This document shows, one piece after another, positions 1 to 12,084 of a DNA stretch of 64,000 bases (the stretch's first letter is position 1; each line of letters begins with the position of its first letter). Source of the DNA: Schistosoma haematobium (taxonomy: Eukaryota > Platyhelminthes > Trematoda > Strigeidida > Schistosomatidae); contig NC_067195.1 of NCBI RefSeq assembly GCF_000699445.3, forward strand, positions 55,594,465-55,658,464, given 5' to 3'. A program made the position numbers and the translations under genes. The notes beneath the pieces are model-generated. The model had not been told where the DNA came from and searched no databases. It saw only the letters and a program-made list of their open reading frames with translations.

Positions 1-497
1 TTCGGGTTTGAAATATTGTTTAACTTTGTCTTATGGTACATTCTTTCTCGTTGATTCTGACACTTGTGCTTATATGATGGTTATTACCATATTATTATTA
101 TTATTAAGCCATCTTAATCTGATTGCAGTTGTTGGCAATTCCAAATTGTTTATTCTCCGTGGAGGAAGGAATGTAATGTGATGAGTGTAAAAAGTAGTAC
201 CATTGGACATGTACCAGTTTTGTATGTTTTACTGTACGAGTAAAACGTTACTGAGTCAGAGGTCTATGTGTCTCCTGGCTTTGGCCTGTAACGACAATGA
301 TGGTGTTGCTCTGTTAACAAGAATACTAACAGTGAAGAATGTATCAGTGTAGTATGTGTTGTTACAGGATGACTTAAACACCAAACCGTAATTGACGGAA
401 CGGCGAAATCTCTGTTGAAATTTACAAGGAGTAAATTGCCACTTGATATTGATGTGGGTAGTCATGCTTCCACAGTAGATACTGAAGACCCGAGTGA
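1..497. other. No gene recognised
   Basis: AT-rich DNA with only short chance open frames. I see no domain, RNA or repeat unit that I can name here. Confidence 0.5.
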
Positions 498-668
498 AAC
501 AAGAACCAATCAACATCGAGGTGTACAGGACATTCTGCGGACCACATGTCGAGAAATTCGAACACTTCCCTTCTATCTGAAGTTTGTGCTGATGATATCA
601 TTCAGAAGAACGATTAGAGCTCCACGACCAAACCATCCAGCTCAGATAAAAAACTTCATCAAAAATCG
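498..668 (+). repeat. Single arm of a foldback element
   Basis: This segment closely matches the right arm of the foldback element at 57187-57358, including aaccaatcaacatcgaggtg and the tail ccatccagctcag. No inverted partner arm is present in 1-480, so this copy is half an element or a solo insertion. Confidence 0.7.
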
Positions 669-839
669 TCACCGTCTGTAATAGTCCAGATGTGCCTGTC
701 CTATTTGACAAAAACTGAATGATAGTATACAGACAAAGAAGTGAAGGAAAGATGCTATGAGCGGCAACCACTTGATTAGCAAGTCATTGGTAGACTCCCA
801 TTCTGAGCCACGTGATACACTACCAAATCTGATAGTGCG

Positions 840-2149
840 ACAGTATATCACTCTATCGTGGCTGGTAAAAACTTAATCTCATCGAATGTTATCGTAATTC
901 ACTAGAATCAAACGACCCTAATCCTGAAATTAGACACGATTTGGAAAAGTTCAGAGAATTTATCCGTAGCATTTTATTAGTAGACTCTTAAAGAGTTCAG
1001 GCCAAAAAATTGGTAAGAATAGGTAAGAGGGCCGACGACACTGTTGAATCTGACCATATAGTTTCCCCAAGTTAATCTTAGGGTTGGAGAAGCAACGTGG
1101 TCTTCTGTTAAGCAGCGCTCGCTGTCACAACTTTACTAACATTCGGGTAAGACCCGATATGTCTCTGGAAAATGGAATAAAAAGAAGGGTGGTACTAGTC
1201 GAACTAGAGACCCGTCGACAAAGTGATGAGGGGAATCTCTGCTTAGTGGGTTTCCTAATAGTCAGTTCTTGAAAGCGAATGCTACCAAGGCCTATGTGGA
1301 CAGGTCGTTCTCTTTAGGTGTTTTATATGCAAATGCTCGTAGTCTGAGAAATAAATTTTACTAACTAGTTGCATTAGTGGACAAATTAAGGCCACTCATT
1401 GTAGTCTCGACGGAAACTTGGTTAGTCCACGACTACAGCATTACCCCAGAATTATCCAAATACCACTACCTAAGAAGTGATAGACATAAATGTCGGAAAG
1501 TAGGTGGCGTCTTTTTATGCATAGGCAACAATATAAGTATCTTCTCCTTTGCTCGCGAGTCCCGTGATAGTGGGACTTGTGATGTCATTGGCTGTGAGCT
1601 CACTTTTAGACATTCTACATTTATACTCGGTGTCATCTATCATGGCCCAATCTGCTTAGCTAACGACTTTTTTAGGACACATTCAGCTATGGAGCGCGAA
1701 TAACACTTTAATACACCTGATATTAGTTGGACCGAGATGGCTACCGTGGGATCTGTATATTCTTTCGGTAGGAGGCCCCTGATGACGGCACTAGCGCATC
1801 CTTTGGTACAGTATGTATCCAAACCCATACATTTTGTTTCTAACCAGGGATCTTCTTTTTTTAGACTTAGTAACCACTCATACGACTGAGGATATTACCA
1901 ATCTAGATATTTGTGGTGTTTGAATGAACTAATGATTCCTTTGTACATGCTGAATGCTTGATTCGGAATTCCATATACAGTACATTCGTTCGTGCTTATC
2001 TTATACTTCTTGATCTAATCGCGTTATTTCTGTGATCCCTAGTTTGTACTATAATGCAAATACTCCTAATTATCACAATATTCTTCCACCGTTAGCGAGC
2101 AGCGATATCGCTGTTTTGTCATTCACGTTTACAGCTTGAGTCAGTATCT
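840..2149 (+). mobile_element. CR1-like (SR1-type) non-LTR retrotransposon, 5' part, decayed
   Basis: Translated in shifting + frames, 870-1275 resembles the tail of a CR1-like ORF1 (IRVRPDMSLENGIKRRV). From 1318 on it resembles the endonuclease: VLYANARSLRNKF, LVALVDKLRPLIVVSTETWL and KVGGVFLCIGN, with the ETWL motif of AP-type nucleases. Stops and frame changes are frequent, so it is an old copy. It breaks off at the BEL LTR and seems to continue to the right of it. Confidence 0.65.
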
Positions 2150-2702
2150 TGTAAGATCCAAACTACGTTTGGACTGCTGGACAGCTGTCTGGATGAGTTA
2201 GATACGCGCCCTCGCCCGATTGAAACCAAAATAAAGTAATTAGGTAAGATAGCGGTTCTATAATTTATCATAAATTTAAGTGTACATTATTACCTAAACA
2301 AATATAACCACTCAGCTATCCAACCAATAATTGTTCAATTGATCAAATCTAATTACAATAAATAAGAAAGTTGATAAAGGATGCAAGAAATTTACCAATC
2401 ACAACAAATCAACGTTATTCTATCCTGGCTGGATAGATCACACACAACAGGAGGAACAATTCAATATGGCTACCGCCAAGAACAAGTGTCAAGTAAAACA
2501 ACACAGATGCAGTTCAGGAAGAAACACAAACTTAGTGAATGCGTAAGAAAACAAAAACTATAATAAAAAATACAAGTATTAACAACTCAAATGTAATCAA
2601 AATACAACAATGTACAACTAAGGGAATCAATAGGAACAAAGTACAAGTATATACATGGAGGGATTTTCACAAACACACAAAACATTCAAAATGGATCTTA
2701 CA
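2150..2702 (-). repeat. 3' LTR of the BEL/Pao element
   Basis: It appears identical to 7947-8499. Immediately upstream of it in element sense (2703-2723) the minus strand is G-rich and purine-biased (ggagggattttgggggccgg), a plausible polypurine tract for plus-strand priming. Short open frames inside the LTR are repeated in both copies and are not genes. Confidence 0.9.
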
Positions 2703-2845
2703 CCGGCCCCCAAAATCCCTCCATACCACACAAGCTACCTTGATGTCTACGGTCATGGTTCATTATATAACATATCGCACTACAGGAACGAGTAGGACTT
2801 ACAACAGTACGCCTACTCGACCTACTTACATTGATACGCGAGGAA

Positions 2846-3742
2846 TTAATTCGTGCCTTCCAGGAGGCATAATCTACGTATATCTCTTCTGACTAATCCA
2901 CCGTTCGTACGAACAACCACTGTTCTAACTCTTCCGTCGTCATCTATTTTACAATCTTCAACTACTCCTAAGGGCCACTTTCCACGGGTCGATATGTCCG
3001 AAGCCACGATCACTACATCACCTTTCTGAAAATTGCGATGTTCAACTAACCATTTTTGACGCTTCTGTAAAGACGGTAAATACTCTCTTAACCACCTTTT
3101 CCAAAACACATTAGCAAGATGATTAACCTGTTTCCATCGTTTGTCATATTTATCTCTGATGCTACCTTCTTCGACTATTCCGTCACATTCTCTCAATAAT
3201 AACAGACTGTTTGGCGACAAGGCTAGTTGATCGTTAGCATCTTGGACGACTGGAGTTAAGGGTCGATCGTTCAATATCCTTTCAACTTCAATCAAATAAG
3301 TGCTTAAGGTCTCATCAGTTAAAGTCTGTTCTCTAGTTATCAACAATAACAGTCTACGTATAGACCTAATCATCCTTTCCCAAACCCCACCCCTGTGGCT
3401 GGATGAGGGCGGGTTAAAATGCCACTGAATCTGCCTAGCTGACAGTTCCTTGTCTATCCTTTGCTGATTCAACTGTTGCACAAATCTCTTTAGTTCAGAG
3501 ACCGCACCCACGAAATTCGACCCATTGTCACTGTAAATTTCTGCAGGTTTCCCTCTTCTTCCAATGAAACGTAGCAAGGCCATTATAAACGAATCAGTAT
3601 TCAAACTATGTGTCATTTCAATATGAACTGCTCGGGTTTGCAAGCAAGTAAATACACACCCATATCTTTTTCTAGTGATCTTCCTCTTTTGACAAAAAGG
3701 GGTCCAAAGTAGTCTACTCCCACGGCTGAGAAGCAATACCAT
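2846..3742 (-). pseudogene. BEL/Pao integrase catalytic core and C-terminus
   Basis: The frame of 298 codons resumes at about 3690 with VFTCLQTRAVHIE. YSDNGSNFVGA gives the second catalytic Asp, and GGVWERMIRSIRR the Glu of the DDE triad. The C-terminal part (FQKGDVVIVASD, then KWPLGVVEDC) is the DUF5641-like end of BEL/Pao integrases. It stops about 140 bases before the 3' LTR. Confidence 0.85.
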
Positions 3743-5820
3743 CCTTGTTGCACTCTACAAGCTGGAAGTGGTGCCATCAATTGTTGCCCTGTAACCATCG
3801 TATACCGCCGGCATGTCACACACTTTCCTATCACTCTCTTAACCGTGCTGGTTCCTTTTATTATCCAATACCTTTTTCGAATCGTGGCCAGTACTTGTGA
3901 CGTTCCTGTGTGCCCTTGTTCCTTATGATAATGTCTAATTATCATTTCTGTCACTAAGTGTCGACTGGGCAATATTATTGGATGTTTAAAGGCATTTGAG
4001 AAATCTGAGTAGCTTAGTCGGCCTCCAACACAGAGTAAACCATCAAGCATTATCGGTGATAAGCCCTTCAGATCATTGTGACTAACTACCTTACCATTGG
4101 TTTTAAATCCACTAAGTATTTCTCCATACACTTCTTTCTGAACCATCAACAAAATTTTACGCTTGGCGACGTCAAGTTCTTTGACCTTTAAACACCCTAG
4201 ATGAACGGATCCTTCATGACTCGGTGAACGAAGCACCATCAGAAATTCTATGAACCTTCTAAGCCAGGCTACGGCCCTGACTAATTTCAACCACTCAGAA
4301 TAATAAGCGAGAATAGGTGACATGTTGTACCTTATACTACTCAAGTTAACCACGGCAGTTTTTCTAAACTCAATATCGTCAGGAGTAGGTTCCGGACAGT
4401 CAGTGATTGCTGTACAAAATTCGCCATGCAGTAAAGTAGGACATTTGAACCAAAGCTCAAGATCTGACATTTTTTGTATACCTCTCGAGGTCCAATCAGC
4501 TGGATTCTGTGACGACCTTACATAACTCCATTGTTCAATCTTCGTATACTGATGCACAATGGCGAGACGGTTAGCTATATAGGTGCTATAGCGATTCTCG
4601 ATATTCTTGATGTAGTACAATACTACCATGGAATCTGTATGGAAGTTTACCTTACAGAAAAAATTAGGCAGACTTCTCCGTAAGACTTCGCTAAGCCTCA
4701 CACTTAACACTGCCGCTGCCATCTCTAGCCTCGGTATAGTGATCTGTTTGATAGGTGCTACCCTAGACTTGCTGTATAACAAAATACAGTAGGGTTGTTC
4801 CTTCAAATAACTGACTCGAGCGTACGCGACTGCTCCGTAACCGATCTCCGAAGCGTCACTGAACAGGTGCAATTCTACTTCCGCGTCGGGTTCGTCAATT
4901 CTCTTCTTGATACCCCTATCTACCGTAACATGACCTATTTGACGCATAAAGTTTACCCAATTTAGCCACGCCGACACGTATGGCTCGTTGAGAGGCTGAT
5001 CCCAGCCTAATTGAGACTTACATAGTTTTTGCAAGAGAACCTTGGCAGTAAGACAGACTGGAGCAATTAAACCCAAAGGATCGAACAGAGAAGAAACTAT
5101 AGATAGAATACCTCTCCTAGTCAGAGGCCTTTCAGGCGCATCGAAGTAAAACTTGAATACATCTCGTTTAAAATCCCACTCTACTCCTAGAGTTCGATGT
5201 GTAGTGTCATAACTCGCTGACATTTCTATCAAGGACTCTTCTTTACATACATCGGGCAAGATGGTCCTTACCTCCTCCGAGTTAGTAACCCATTTCTTTA
5301 GTTTAAAACCTCCTCTACATAATAATTCACTTATCTGCTTAACGAAACTCTTTGCTTGATCACAAGTGGGAAAGGATACCGAGCAGTCATCAACATAGAA
5401 ATTATTCTTAACAGCATCTACGACATAACCATCATAACCGTCAGAGAATATTTGTGCCGTCTTATTCAAGGCGAAGTTCGCGCAAAACGGCGATGATGTA
5501 GCACCAAATGGATGAGATGTCATTTGAAACTCGGATGGTTCCCTCGCCATGTCTCCCTCTTGCCACCACAGAAATCTTAAGGCTCCTCGATCAGACTCAG
5601 GGACCTTTACTTGCATGAACATTTCTTCCACATCCGCAGAGATTGCGACCGCTTCCTTGCGAAAACGCAATAGTATACACACTAACTCCGCAGTTGTGTC
5701 GGGACCCTGATAAATCATATCGTTTAGAGAAACGCCTGCAAACTTGGCGGCACAGTCAAATACCACTCTCAGTTTTTCCGGTTTTTCGGGTTTAAAACTG
5801 CATGGTGAGGTAAATACCAC
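3613..5820 (-). pseudogene. BEL/Pao reverse transcriptase, RNase H and integrase N-terminus
   Basis: This 735-codon frame is the largest piece of pol. LRVVFDCAAKF opens the RT, FYVDDCSVSF holds the catalytic YVDD, and LHLFSDASEIGYGAVAY marks RNase H. HYHKEQGHTG with CVTCRRY gives the HHCC zinc-binding module of integrase, and GVDYFGP holds the first catalytic Asp. After that the frame shifts at about 3650-3700 and continues in 2846-3742. It would copy element RNA to DNA if the whole pol were in one frame. Confidence 0.9.
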
Positions 5821-6011
5821 CGGGGTCGATAACTAGGTTGCACTTGTATTTCAGGGACTTTCTCCGCATAGCCCTTAATAAAATTACTTTCAATACCTTT
5901 TGTATACTTGATATACAGAATGTCATCTTTCAACAATCTACGCTTCAAACTCTGTAGCCTACTGTTTACCACTTCATAATTCCCCCTTTCATATCTGGGT
6001 TCCCCTTCCAT
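5769..6011 (-). pseudogene. BEL/Pao pol, linker to reverse transcriptase
   Basis: This 80-codon frame ends in WYLPHHAVLNPKN, a segment conserved just upstream of RT in BEL/Pao pol. The RT frame resumes one base out of phase within a short A-rich tract at about 5775-5795, which has a run of five A on the coding strand. The shift is explained by loss of a single base in that run. Confidence 0.8.
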
Positions 6012-6769
6012 GGTATAGGGACTACAAAATGACCATTTTCGAAGCGTGTGCCCCCTTCTACAATACTTATAGCCGCCTTATCTTCTATTGATACTGATTT
6101 ATCATTTGAATAAACATCAGAGAACTCTACATCATAAAGTTTACGTATTTCGTTCTCCAAAGCCTGTATCTTACTGGTATGATTGACAACTCTTTTCCTG
6201 TATTCCGGATATGACGCAGGTCCGAAGACCGTCCACCCCAACAACGTCTTCACAGCGTACGGGCCTTTTCTTCCACCCAACCTCTGGTCTAACACCCAGT
6301 GTGCCTCTGGTACATCGCAACCAATCAACAGCAGAACTTCTTCAGAGTCTAGGTTGCCTATTGGTACATCCCTTAAATGTGGCCATTTAACTAAGTTGTT
6401 CACTGCCGACCTTGTTGGCTTGTGACCTGGAATATCTGCGACAATCAGAGCCCCTTCGATCGTAACATGTTCAGACCGATCTAGAGAATACACCTCAAAA
6501 GGAGTCTTTGTGACCGTCATTGTCCTATTACCACTCACAGTCTCTACTACCACTGACGCTCGGTCTTCCTTCAACCCGAGATACCTCAAACAGCTCGATT
6601 TTATCAACGTTACATCAGACCCGTTATCCAACAAAGCATAACCCACCATTTCGGCATTTCCCAACACCAAACGTACAGGAATCATTCCTAAGCACACTTG
6701 GCTACTTAGGGATTTAGTAAATCCACAACAATTCGGGATACCAGGTTTATCACTTTCGCTGTGCAGCAA
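5966..6769 (-). pseudogene. BEL/Pao protease region
   Basis: The 267 codons include MVGYALLDNGSDVTLI, the retropepsin active-site motif in its DNG form, with flanking strands. LLIGCDVPEAHWVLDQRLG follows, a motif typical of BEL/Pao pol between protease and RT. The frame ends just before the RT linker frame (5769-6011) and overlaps it by 46 bases. It would cleave the Gag-Pol polyprotein if the frame were intact. Confidence 0.8.
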
Positions 6770-7524
6770 AGAATGGTGTTTCTTCTCACAACTATTAACG
6801 TTACAACGTTTTCCAGCTTACATTCATTAACTTTATGCCCTTGCCTAAGGCAGACAAAACAGATGCCATTAACCTTCGCGTGAGACCATCTCTCTTGAAC
6901 GGTAAGCGCTAAAAATTTTGGACATTTATAAATAGCATGGTCCAGGGAACACACACTGCATTTAGCTTTCTCTTTTAAATTATTCTCCCGCTCCAATTGC
7001 AAGTGACAATTTGTCTTTAAGTTGTGTCCCTTTCTCGGACGATTCGCTAACCGTCCAAACCTACTACTAGCTACTCTCGCGCGGAATGCTATAAATTGAG
7101 TAAGCTCGTCAAAGGTTGGTTCTCTATTATCTTCAGTCAACTCATCCACCCAGTCCGCCCACTGGGCTTGCATAACTTGAGGTAAGAGTCCTGCTATTCT
7201 CTCTAAGGTAATTAGAGAATTTAAGTCGGCAGTGTACTTCATCTGTTTCAAAACCATAGAACAATTTTCCATCCTAATAGCTAGATTTGTTAGTTGCTCA
7301 GGACCACTGTAATCAACATTTGTAGTTTTGAATAAGTCCTCTAAAGTCTCCCGAGCGATTACATGCGCCTGTCCGAACAACCGTTTTAGAATTTCCTTGG
7401 CCTTCTTGTAACCAAAAGAGGCTTCCAACATAACACAACCCTCAATGGCTGTTTTCGCTTTACCCTTACAATAATGTATCAAATAAAGCAAGCGTTGACC
7501 ATCATCCTTGACCCTTGATTCCAC
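6706..7524 (-). pseudogene. BEL/Pao gag with zinc knuckle
   Basis: The frame of 272 codons encodes a capsid-type helical region (LLYLIHYCKGKAKTAIEGC) typical of DUF1759-like BEL gag. A cysteine-rich end follows, with CSVCSLDHAIYKC and the knuckle CFVCLRQGHKVNEC that would bind element RNA. The true frame extends upstream past the first Met into the region at 7525-7610. It overlaps the protease frame by 64 bases in a different phase. Confidence 0.8.
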
Positions 7525-7610
7525 ATAGGTCTCAAACTCCCTTAAAAACTTCCAGTAACCTCTTGGTTGACCGTCGAAATAACTTAACTCAACCTTTGGT
7601 AACTCTGGAC

Positions 7611-7817
7611 CTATGAAAACGCCGTAGGCCTTACGCTTTTTGCTTGCTTCAAGTCTAAATTAAGGTTTTCTATGCCATCTGCCATTATATCACAACTAGA
7701 TTCACTATAATTACAATCGTCCCTATTAGAATATGAACCATGACACATAGAAGCATCAGAAGGCACTTGCCTTGACTGAGGGGATCCATCCTTTTGTTCA
7801 CCTCTTTTAACATCCAC
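7611..7817 (-). pseudogene. BEL/Pao gag, N-terminal frame
   Basis: This 68-codon frame starts with MDVKRGEQ about 130 bases inside the 5' LTR. It is hydrophilic and Ser-rich. It runs out at a stop, after which the gag reading continues in the next frame, consistent with loss of one base around 7611-7640. The product would be the start of the capsid precursor. Confidence 0.6.
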
Positions 7818-7946
7818 GAGCCTTGGACTTAATTTCCTTCGACGATTGTTTGGCGTCGCAAGCGAACGACCAGATATTCCCAGAGACGATGATTGGAATC
7901 AACGAAACGAAAGCCAAACGAATTCGACCAAATATTTGTTTAGAAC

Positions 7947-8499
7947 TGTAAGATCCAAACTACGTTTGGACTGCTGGACAGCTGTCTGGATGAGTTAGAT
8001 ACGCGCCCTCGCCCGATTGAAACCAAAATAAAGTAATTAGGTAAGATAGCGGTTCTATAATTTATCATAAATTTAAGTGTACATTATTACCTAAACAAAT
8101 ATAACCACTCAGCTATCCAACCAATAATTGTTCAATTGATCAAATCTAATTACAATAAATAAGAAAGTTGATAAAGGATGCAAGAAATTTACCAATCACA
8201 ACAAATCAACGTTATTCTATCCTGGCTGGATAGATCACACACAACAGGAGGAACAATTCAATATGGCTACCGCCAAGAACAAGTGTCAAGTAAAACAACA
8301 CAGATGCAGTTCAGGAAGAAACACAAACTTAGTGAATGCGTAAGAAAACAAAAACTATAATAAAAAATACAAGTATTAACAACTCAAATGTAATCAAAAT
8401 ACAACAATGTACAACTAAGGGAATCAATAGGAACAAAGTACAAGTATATACATGGAGGGATTTTCACAAACACACAAAACATTCAAAATGGATCTTACA
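7947..8499 (-). repeat. 5' LTR of the BEL/Pao element
   Basis: This direct repeat of 553 bp is matched by 2150-2702. On the minus strand it starts at 8499 and ends at 7947. It should contain the element's promoter and RNA start, but I cannot place a TATA box with confidence in such AT-rich sequence. A tract just beyond it (about 7920-7933, minus-strand tggtcgaattcg) begins with TGG and could be the tRNA primer-binding site, though it sits 13 bases from the LTR. Confidence 0.9.
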
Positions 8500-9700
8500 A
8501 TATAATCAGGCTAAACCTCACCCTAATGTATGGAGAGCAAACATACCACCATTTAATAGTAAGCTGAAACAACAGACTGGCAAGTAAATACTAGCTCATT
8601 AGTTGAAGGAGCATGTTTTATATTTAAAGGAAAGCCCAGTTCACTTACGTCCTCATTTATACCATGCCTAATTCTACGTAAACCGAGTAAATATTCGCCA
8701 CGAATAACTAAGCAGATTAAAAAACTTCTTAGACGTGGGATAAAGCATTGGAATATGTTCATCTCTGCTGGCTTAGAACAGTACAGAACCAGTTATTGTA
8801 AGACTAGGAATGCTTGTTAAGCGTCGGTAAGTGAGACTAGACAGTCATGTGAAAAATTTTTTGCTAGAGACTACAAAAATATTCCGAGACGGTTATTCTC
8901 GTATATAAAAAGGCGAACTCAGAGAAGTGGTGGGATCCCATCACTTGCGGTGCAATAGGATCCGTTAATATTTGCATGAGATGATGTCGAAAAAGCTGAA
9001 GCTTTTCTATTAGCATCGAGGAACAACCAGCGGCATGGATGAAAAGATGGTCACTAGAAGTTAATTTTAACATGAGTGTGGTGATGCAATTAAATATTGT
9101 GATTCGTATCACTGCTCAATATGTAAGGTTGTGTTACCTAAAGCAATGAAATGTAAAAATTTAGGAGTCATAATAAGCAGCAGCCTCAAAATACGAGCAA
9201 CTGTAAGGCTGTTGCCGCCAAAGGCTTTAGGGTATTATGGGCTATTCGTAGGTCTTTACAGTACATGGATGAATAAATGTTTAGAATATAGAATTTAAGC
9301 AGAAAGTCACCGTTTCAAGTATGAGGCAGATATATTGTAACGAGTCCAACAATAAGGGACTAAAATGATAAAATGTCTCTATGACCTATCTTATGAAGAC
9401 AGTCTGAGACACCTCAGGTTATTTTCGTTATCTTACCGTAGATTACGTGGTTATCTAATACCGGCTCATCGTATACTAAACGATGAACTTGTTAGTAATA
9501 TGTCACATCTTTTCCTTCTGTCTGGGACTGAGTATTTGATAGGACACATGAAGAAAGTCTAAAAACCGAGATCAAATCGTCTACGTCTGGAGTTTCGCTT
9601 CTCGCACTGAGTAGTGAGTTGCTGGGATTCTCTACCAGAATACGTTATTCCAGCGCTTCCTGCTGATATATTCGAAACGAGATTGGGCCTCCGAAGTGTT
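8500..9700 (+). mobile_element. CR1-like retrotransposon, 3' part, decayed, with internal deletion
   Basis: Conceptual translation in broken + frames gives pieces of CR1-like RT ORF2. The linker before RT is near 8860 (RRLFSYIKRRTQRSGGIPSL), and the RT C-terminus runs from about 9160 to 9670 (GLYDLSYEDSLRHLRLF-like, SYRRLRGYLI, ILNDELVSNMSHLF). Most of the RT catalytic region is missing between about 9060 and 9130. It probably belongs to the same old copy as 840-2149, split by the BEL insertion. Confidence 0.65.
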
Positions 9701-12084
9701 ACAAACTGCAGGGACTAATATAGTTCGATATACCTACCCTAATTATTGAAAATGAAGACAAATATCATTGGAACCACTTGGGTCGAGAGTTAAGTAAATA
9801 TTCTCATCGAAAGCAACCTTTAAACAGTAAACCGTCTGTTCACATCGGAATACGAAGCCTGATAAATCAATTAGCATATTGCGGCTTGTCTCAAAGCTCT
9901 TGAATATTGAAAGTTTCACTTGTGCATCGGATTAACATAATGCTTGTTTTACGCGGATTAGTTAAAATCTTGTGTTATGATGACAGTGTCTATACATTTC
10001 GGTAGCTATGTGGTCCACATATTTCGTGTTTATTAGTAAGTATGCGTTCATTTGATTAAGAGTAACACACTATTCCTGTGGTTTTCGAGACCGTGACATA
10101 TAAGTTGTAAAAGAACCTTCAACTTCAATACCTTGTTCACTAATTATGAATGGTTACTAGTATAAATTAACATGACTGCTTATAGCTGTATTCTCGATTC
10201 TAGGGTGCTTATTCACTTTGTGATTCCTATTAGGTTTATATGCATAAGATTTCATCGATTAGTTTATATTGATATTCAGTTATACATGTCAGCTTTAGCT
10301 TTTAGCAATATGATACAAAATTCTCAAGGATTCCATTGCTAGCATTCTCCTAAGCGACAAAGACACAGCCTAAATTTTGTTGCGACTACTGTCCACTTCA
10401 GTTCAGCACACTGTAGCGTTCATTCACGATGTATTATTTTTAGCACAATTCGACGGAGGCTCAGCGCGATGCACCTTAAGCTGCCCAACATCAACTTTAA
10501 GATTTTCTCCCTTTTTAATTGTCAGTGCAGTGCCTCACGAGTTATTATTGTTTCACCTTCCTGCTCTATGTGTATTGCTTATTGTAAGTTTCGTCAATGG
10601 GTCTCTGCTGATCCAGTATTAAGTCTAAAAAATGTAATGGTCTTGCTGAATCCGGTAACTTTCGGAATTGTACGGCTATTTCTCTCATGCTAAGGTTATT
10701 AAAGATACAGTCAAAGTAAATGATGAACCAGATGTTCGGTTATTTTGTGTTTCGGCTACCTATGGACTCGTCCCCGTAAACTTAACGGATACGTTGGTAC
10801 CACAGAGAAAGATATTGGTTGCCATAAATCACATAGTTGGTATTCTTTAGTTCCTCCTATTCTCCGTTTCATCCAAACCAGTATATGTAACCAGTGAGTG
10901 TCACTGTCCCTTACAATGTATGTCTGACAGCTGCCTTTACACATTTGTTTTATAAACTGTTGGTTTGATGCTTTAACTCGTATATTATTTAACTACTGGT
11001 TATTTCTTAAGTTACCTCTTCTCAGTCAATAATCAGCTGTGTATTTAATAACTTGTGAATATCGCTATATATCTCCAAACTACTTGCGGAATCTGTGACA
11101 TTTCCGGCAAGAGCATCAAATCATAGTAAATTGTGCAATCTCAGTTAATCTAAGTTCGGGTGGTTTATGGTCTCTTGCTGTCGGATAATGTGCTTTAGTG
11201 TTTTTAAGGATTTGCACTTTGCTTTCTGAGGAAAAGACAGACAACATTCAGTAAATTATGAATATTGCTCAGTTCTTTTTCGGTTTATATTGTTAGTCTG
11301 TTAACTAATGTATTTAATATTCGAAATCTCGAGGTCGCGAAGTTTTTACGCGAATTAGCATACAGTCAGTTATGTTAAAACCCTATAGAATTATGGTTGA
11401 TAGAGTAGGCTGATGTTGACTAATGCGCTTAGACAAGAAAAGTCATACATGTATTTAAAATGTACCTAATTTGTACATGGACAGCCGTCGCTGGAAGTCG
11501 TTAGTGCCATTCGGGAAATTCATGCGACTATATTAAGAAAATTAAGAATCTTGAAGCTTTAGCCTTACCTAAAAGGAATTTAATTAGTTTCATCTATGAA
11601 AACTCTACTTATTGTAAAAATGCAACTCCCTTGTGTGTGATATCTTGCTTTGGTTGATGACTCACCACAAACGGATCTTAGTAACAAATATAATGGTTGA
11701 TTATGGACACGAATTATTTTTTATTGTACAGAAGGTAACCAAATCCACAATTGGTAAACTGACGTTTATCATAAAGGTTTAGTTGTTACATACTGATTTC
11801 TTGAAACCTTAAGAAACTATTATATGTTCTGGATGACTTCAATAAAAGTATTACAAAAGCAAACTCAGCAATTTGCATTTTCTGTGGTAAGAACACCAAA
11901 TTATCTGAATTGTTTTGGGAATTGTTCCTATTACTGTATATTCATCAGAGGGTATTCAATAAAACTAGGTCTTTCTTTTATAATTCAGCTTACTGATACA
12001 AATATACCATAATTACTCCAAGAGAGTAAATTAACGATAGATCTTAAATTCCAAACTATTTGGTTTTAGTGTCGTTTTGTATAT
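9701..12084. other. Unassigned stretch between retroelements
   Basis: Roughly 2.4 kb with short unsupported open frames (the longest about 80 codons near 10377-10850) and no recognisable domains. It may contain worn-out transposon sequence. The first part could be the 3' UTR of the CR1-like element. Confidence 0.5.

Larger units (their letters stand above)
2150..8499 (-). mobile_element. BEL/Pao LTR retrotransposon (Sinbad-like), young insertion
   Basis: A 6.35-kb element on the minus strand is bounded by two 553-bp direct repeats that begin TG and end CA. As far as I can compare by eye the LTRs are identical. Between them, reading right to left, are gag with a zinc knuckle, an aspartic protease, reverse transcriptase with YVDD, RNase H and integrase, which is the BEL/Pao order. 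The flanking five bases (tatct left, atata right) do not match, so no target-site duplication is visible. It lies inside a decayed CR1-like element. The coding region is split over six frames by what look like single-base losses. The assignment to a Sinbad-like lineage is inference. Confidence 0.9.

Noticed and set aside
2381..2563. 60-codon frame repeated exactly at 8178-8360
   Set aside because: It lies in the two LTRs of the BEL element, so the duplication reflects the LTR and not a conserved gene.
4322..4525. Plus-strand frame inside BEL pol
   Set aside because: Shadow of the antisense RT/RNase H frame, with no motif of its own.
10377..10850. Three overlapping frames of 60-81 codons
   Set aside because: No conserved motif. 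The hydrophobic character is expected from T-rich DNA.
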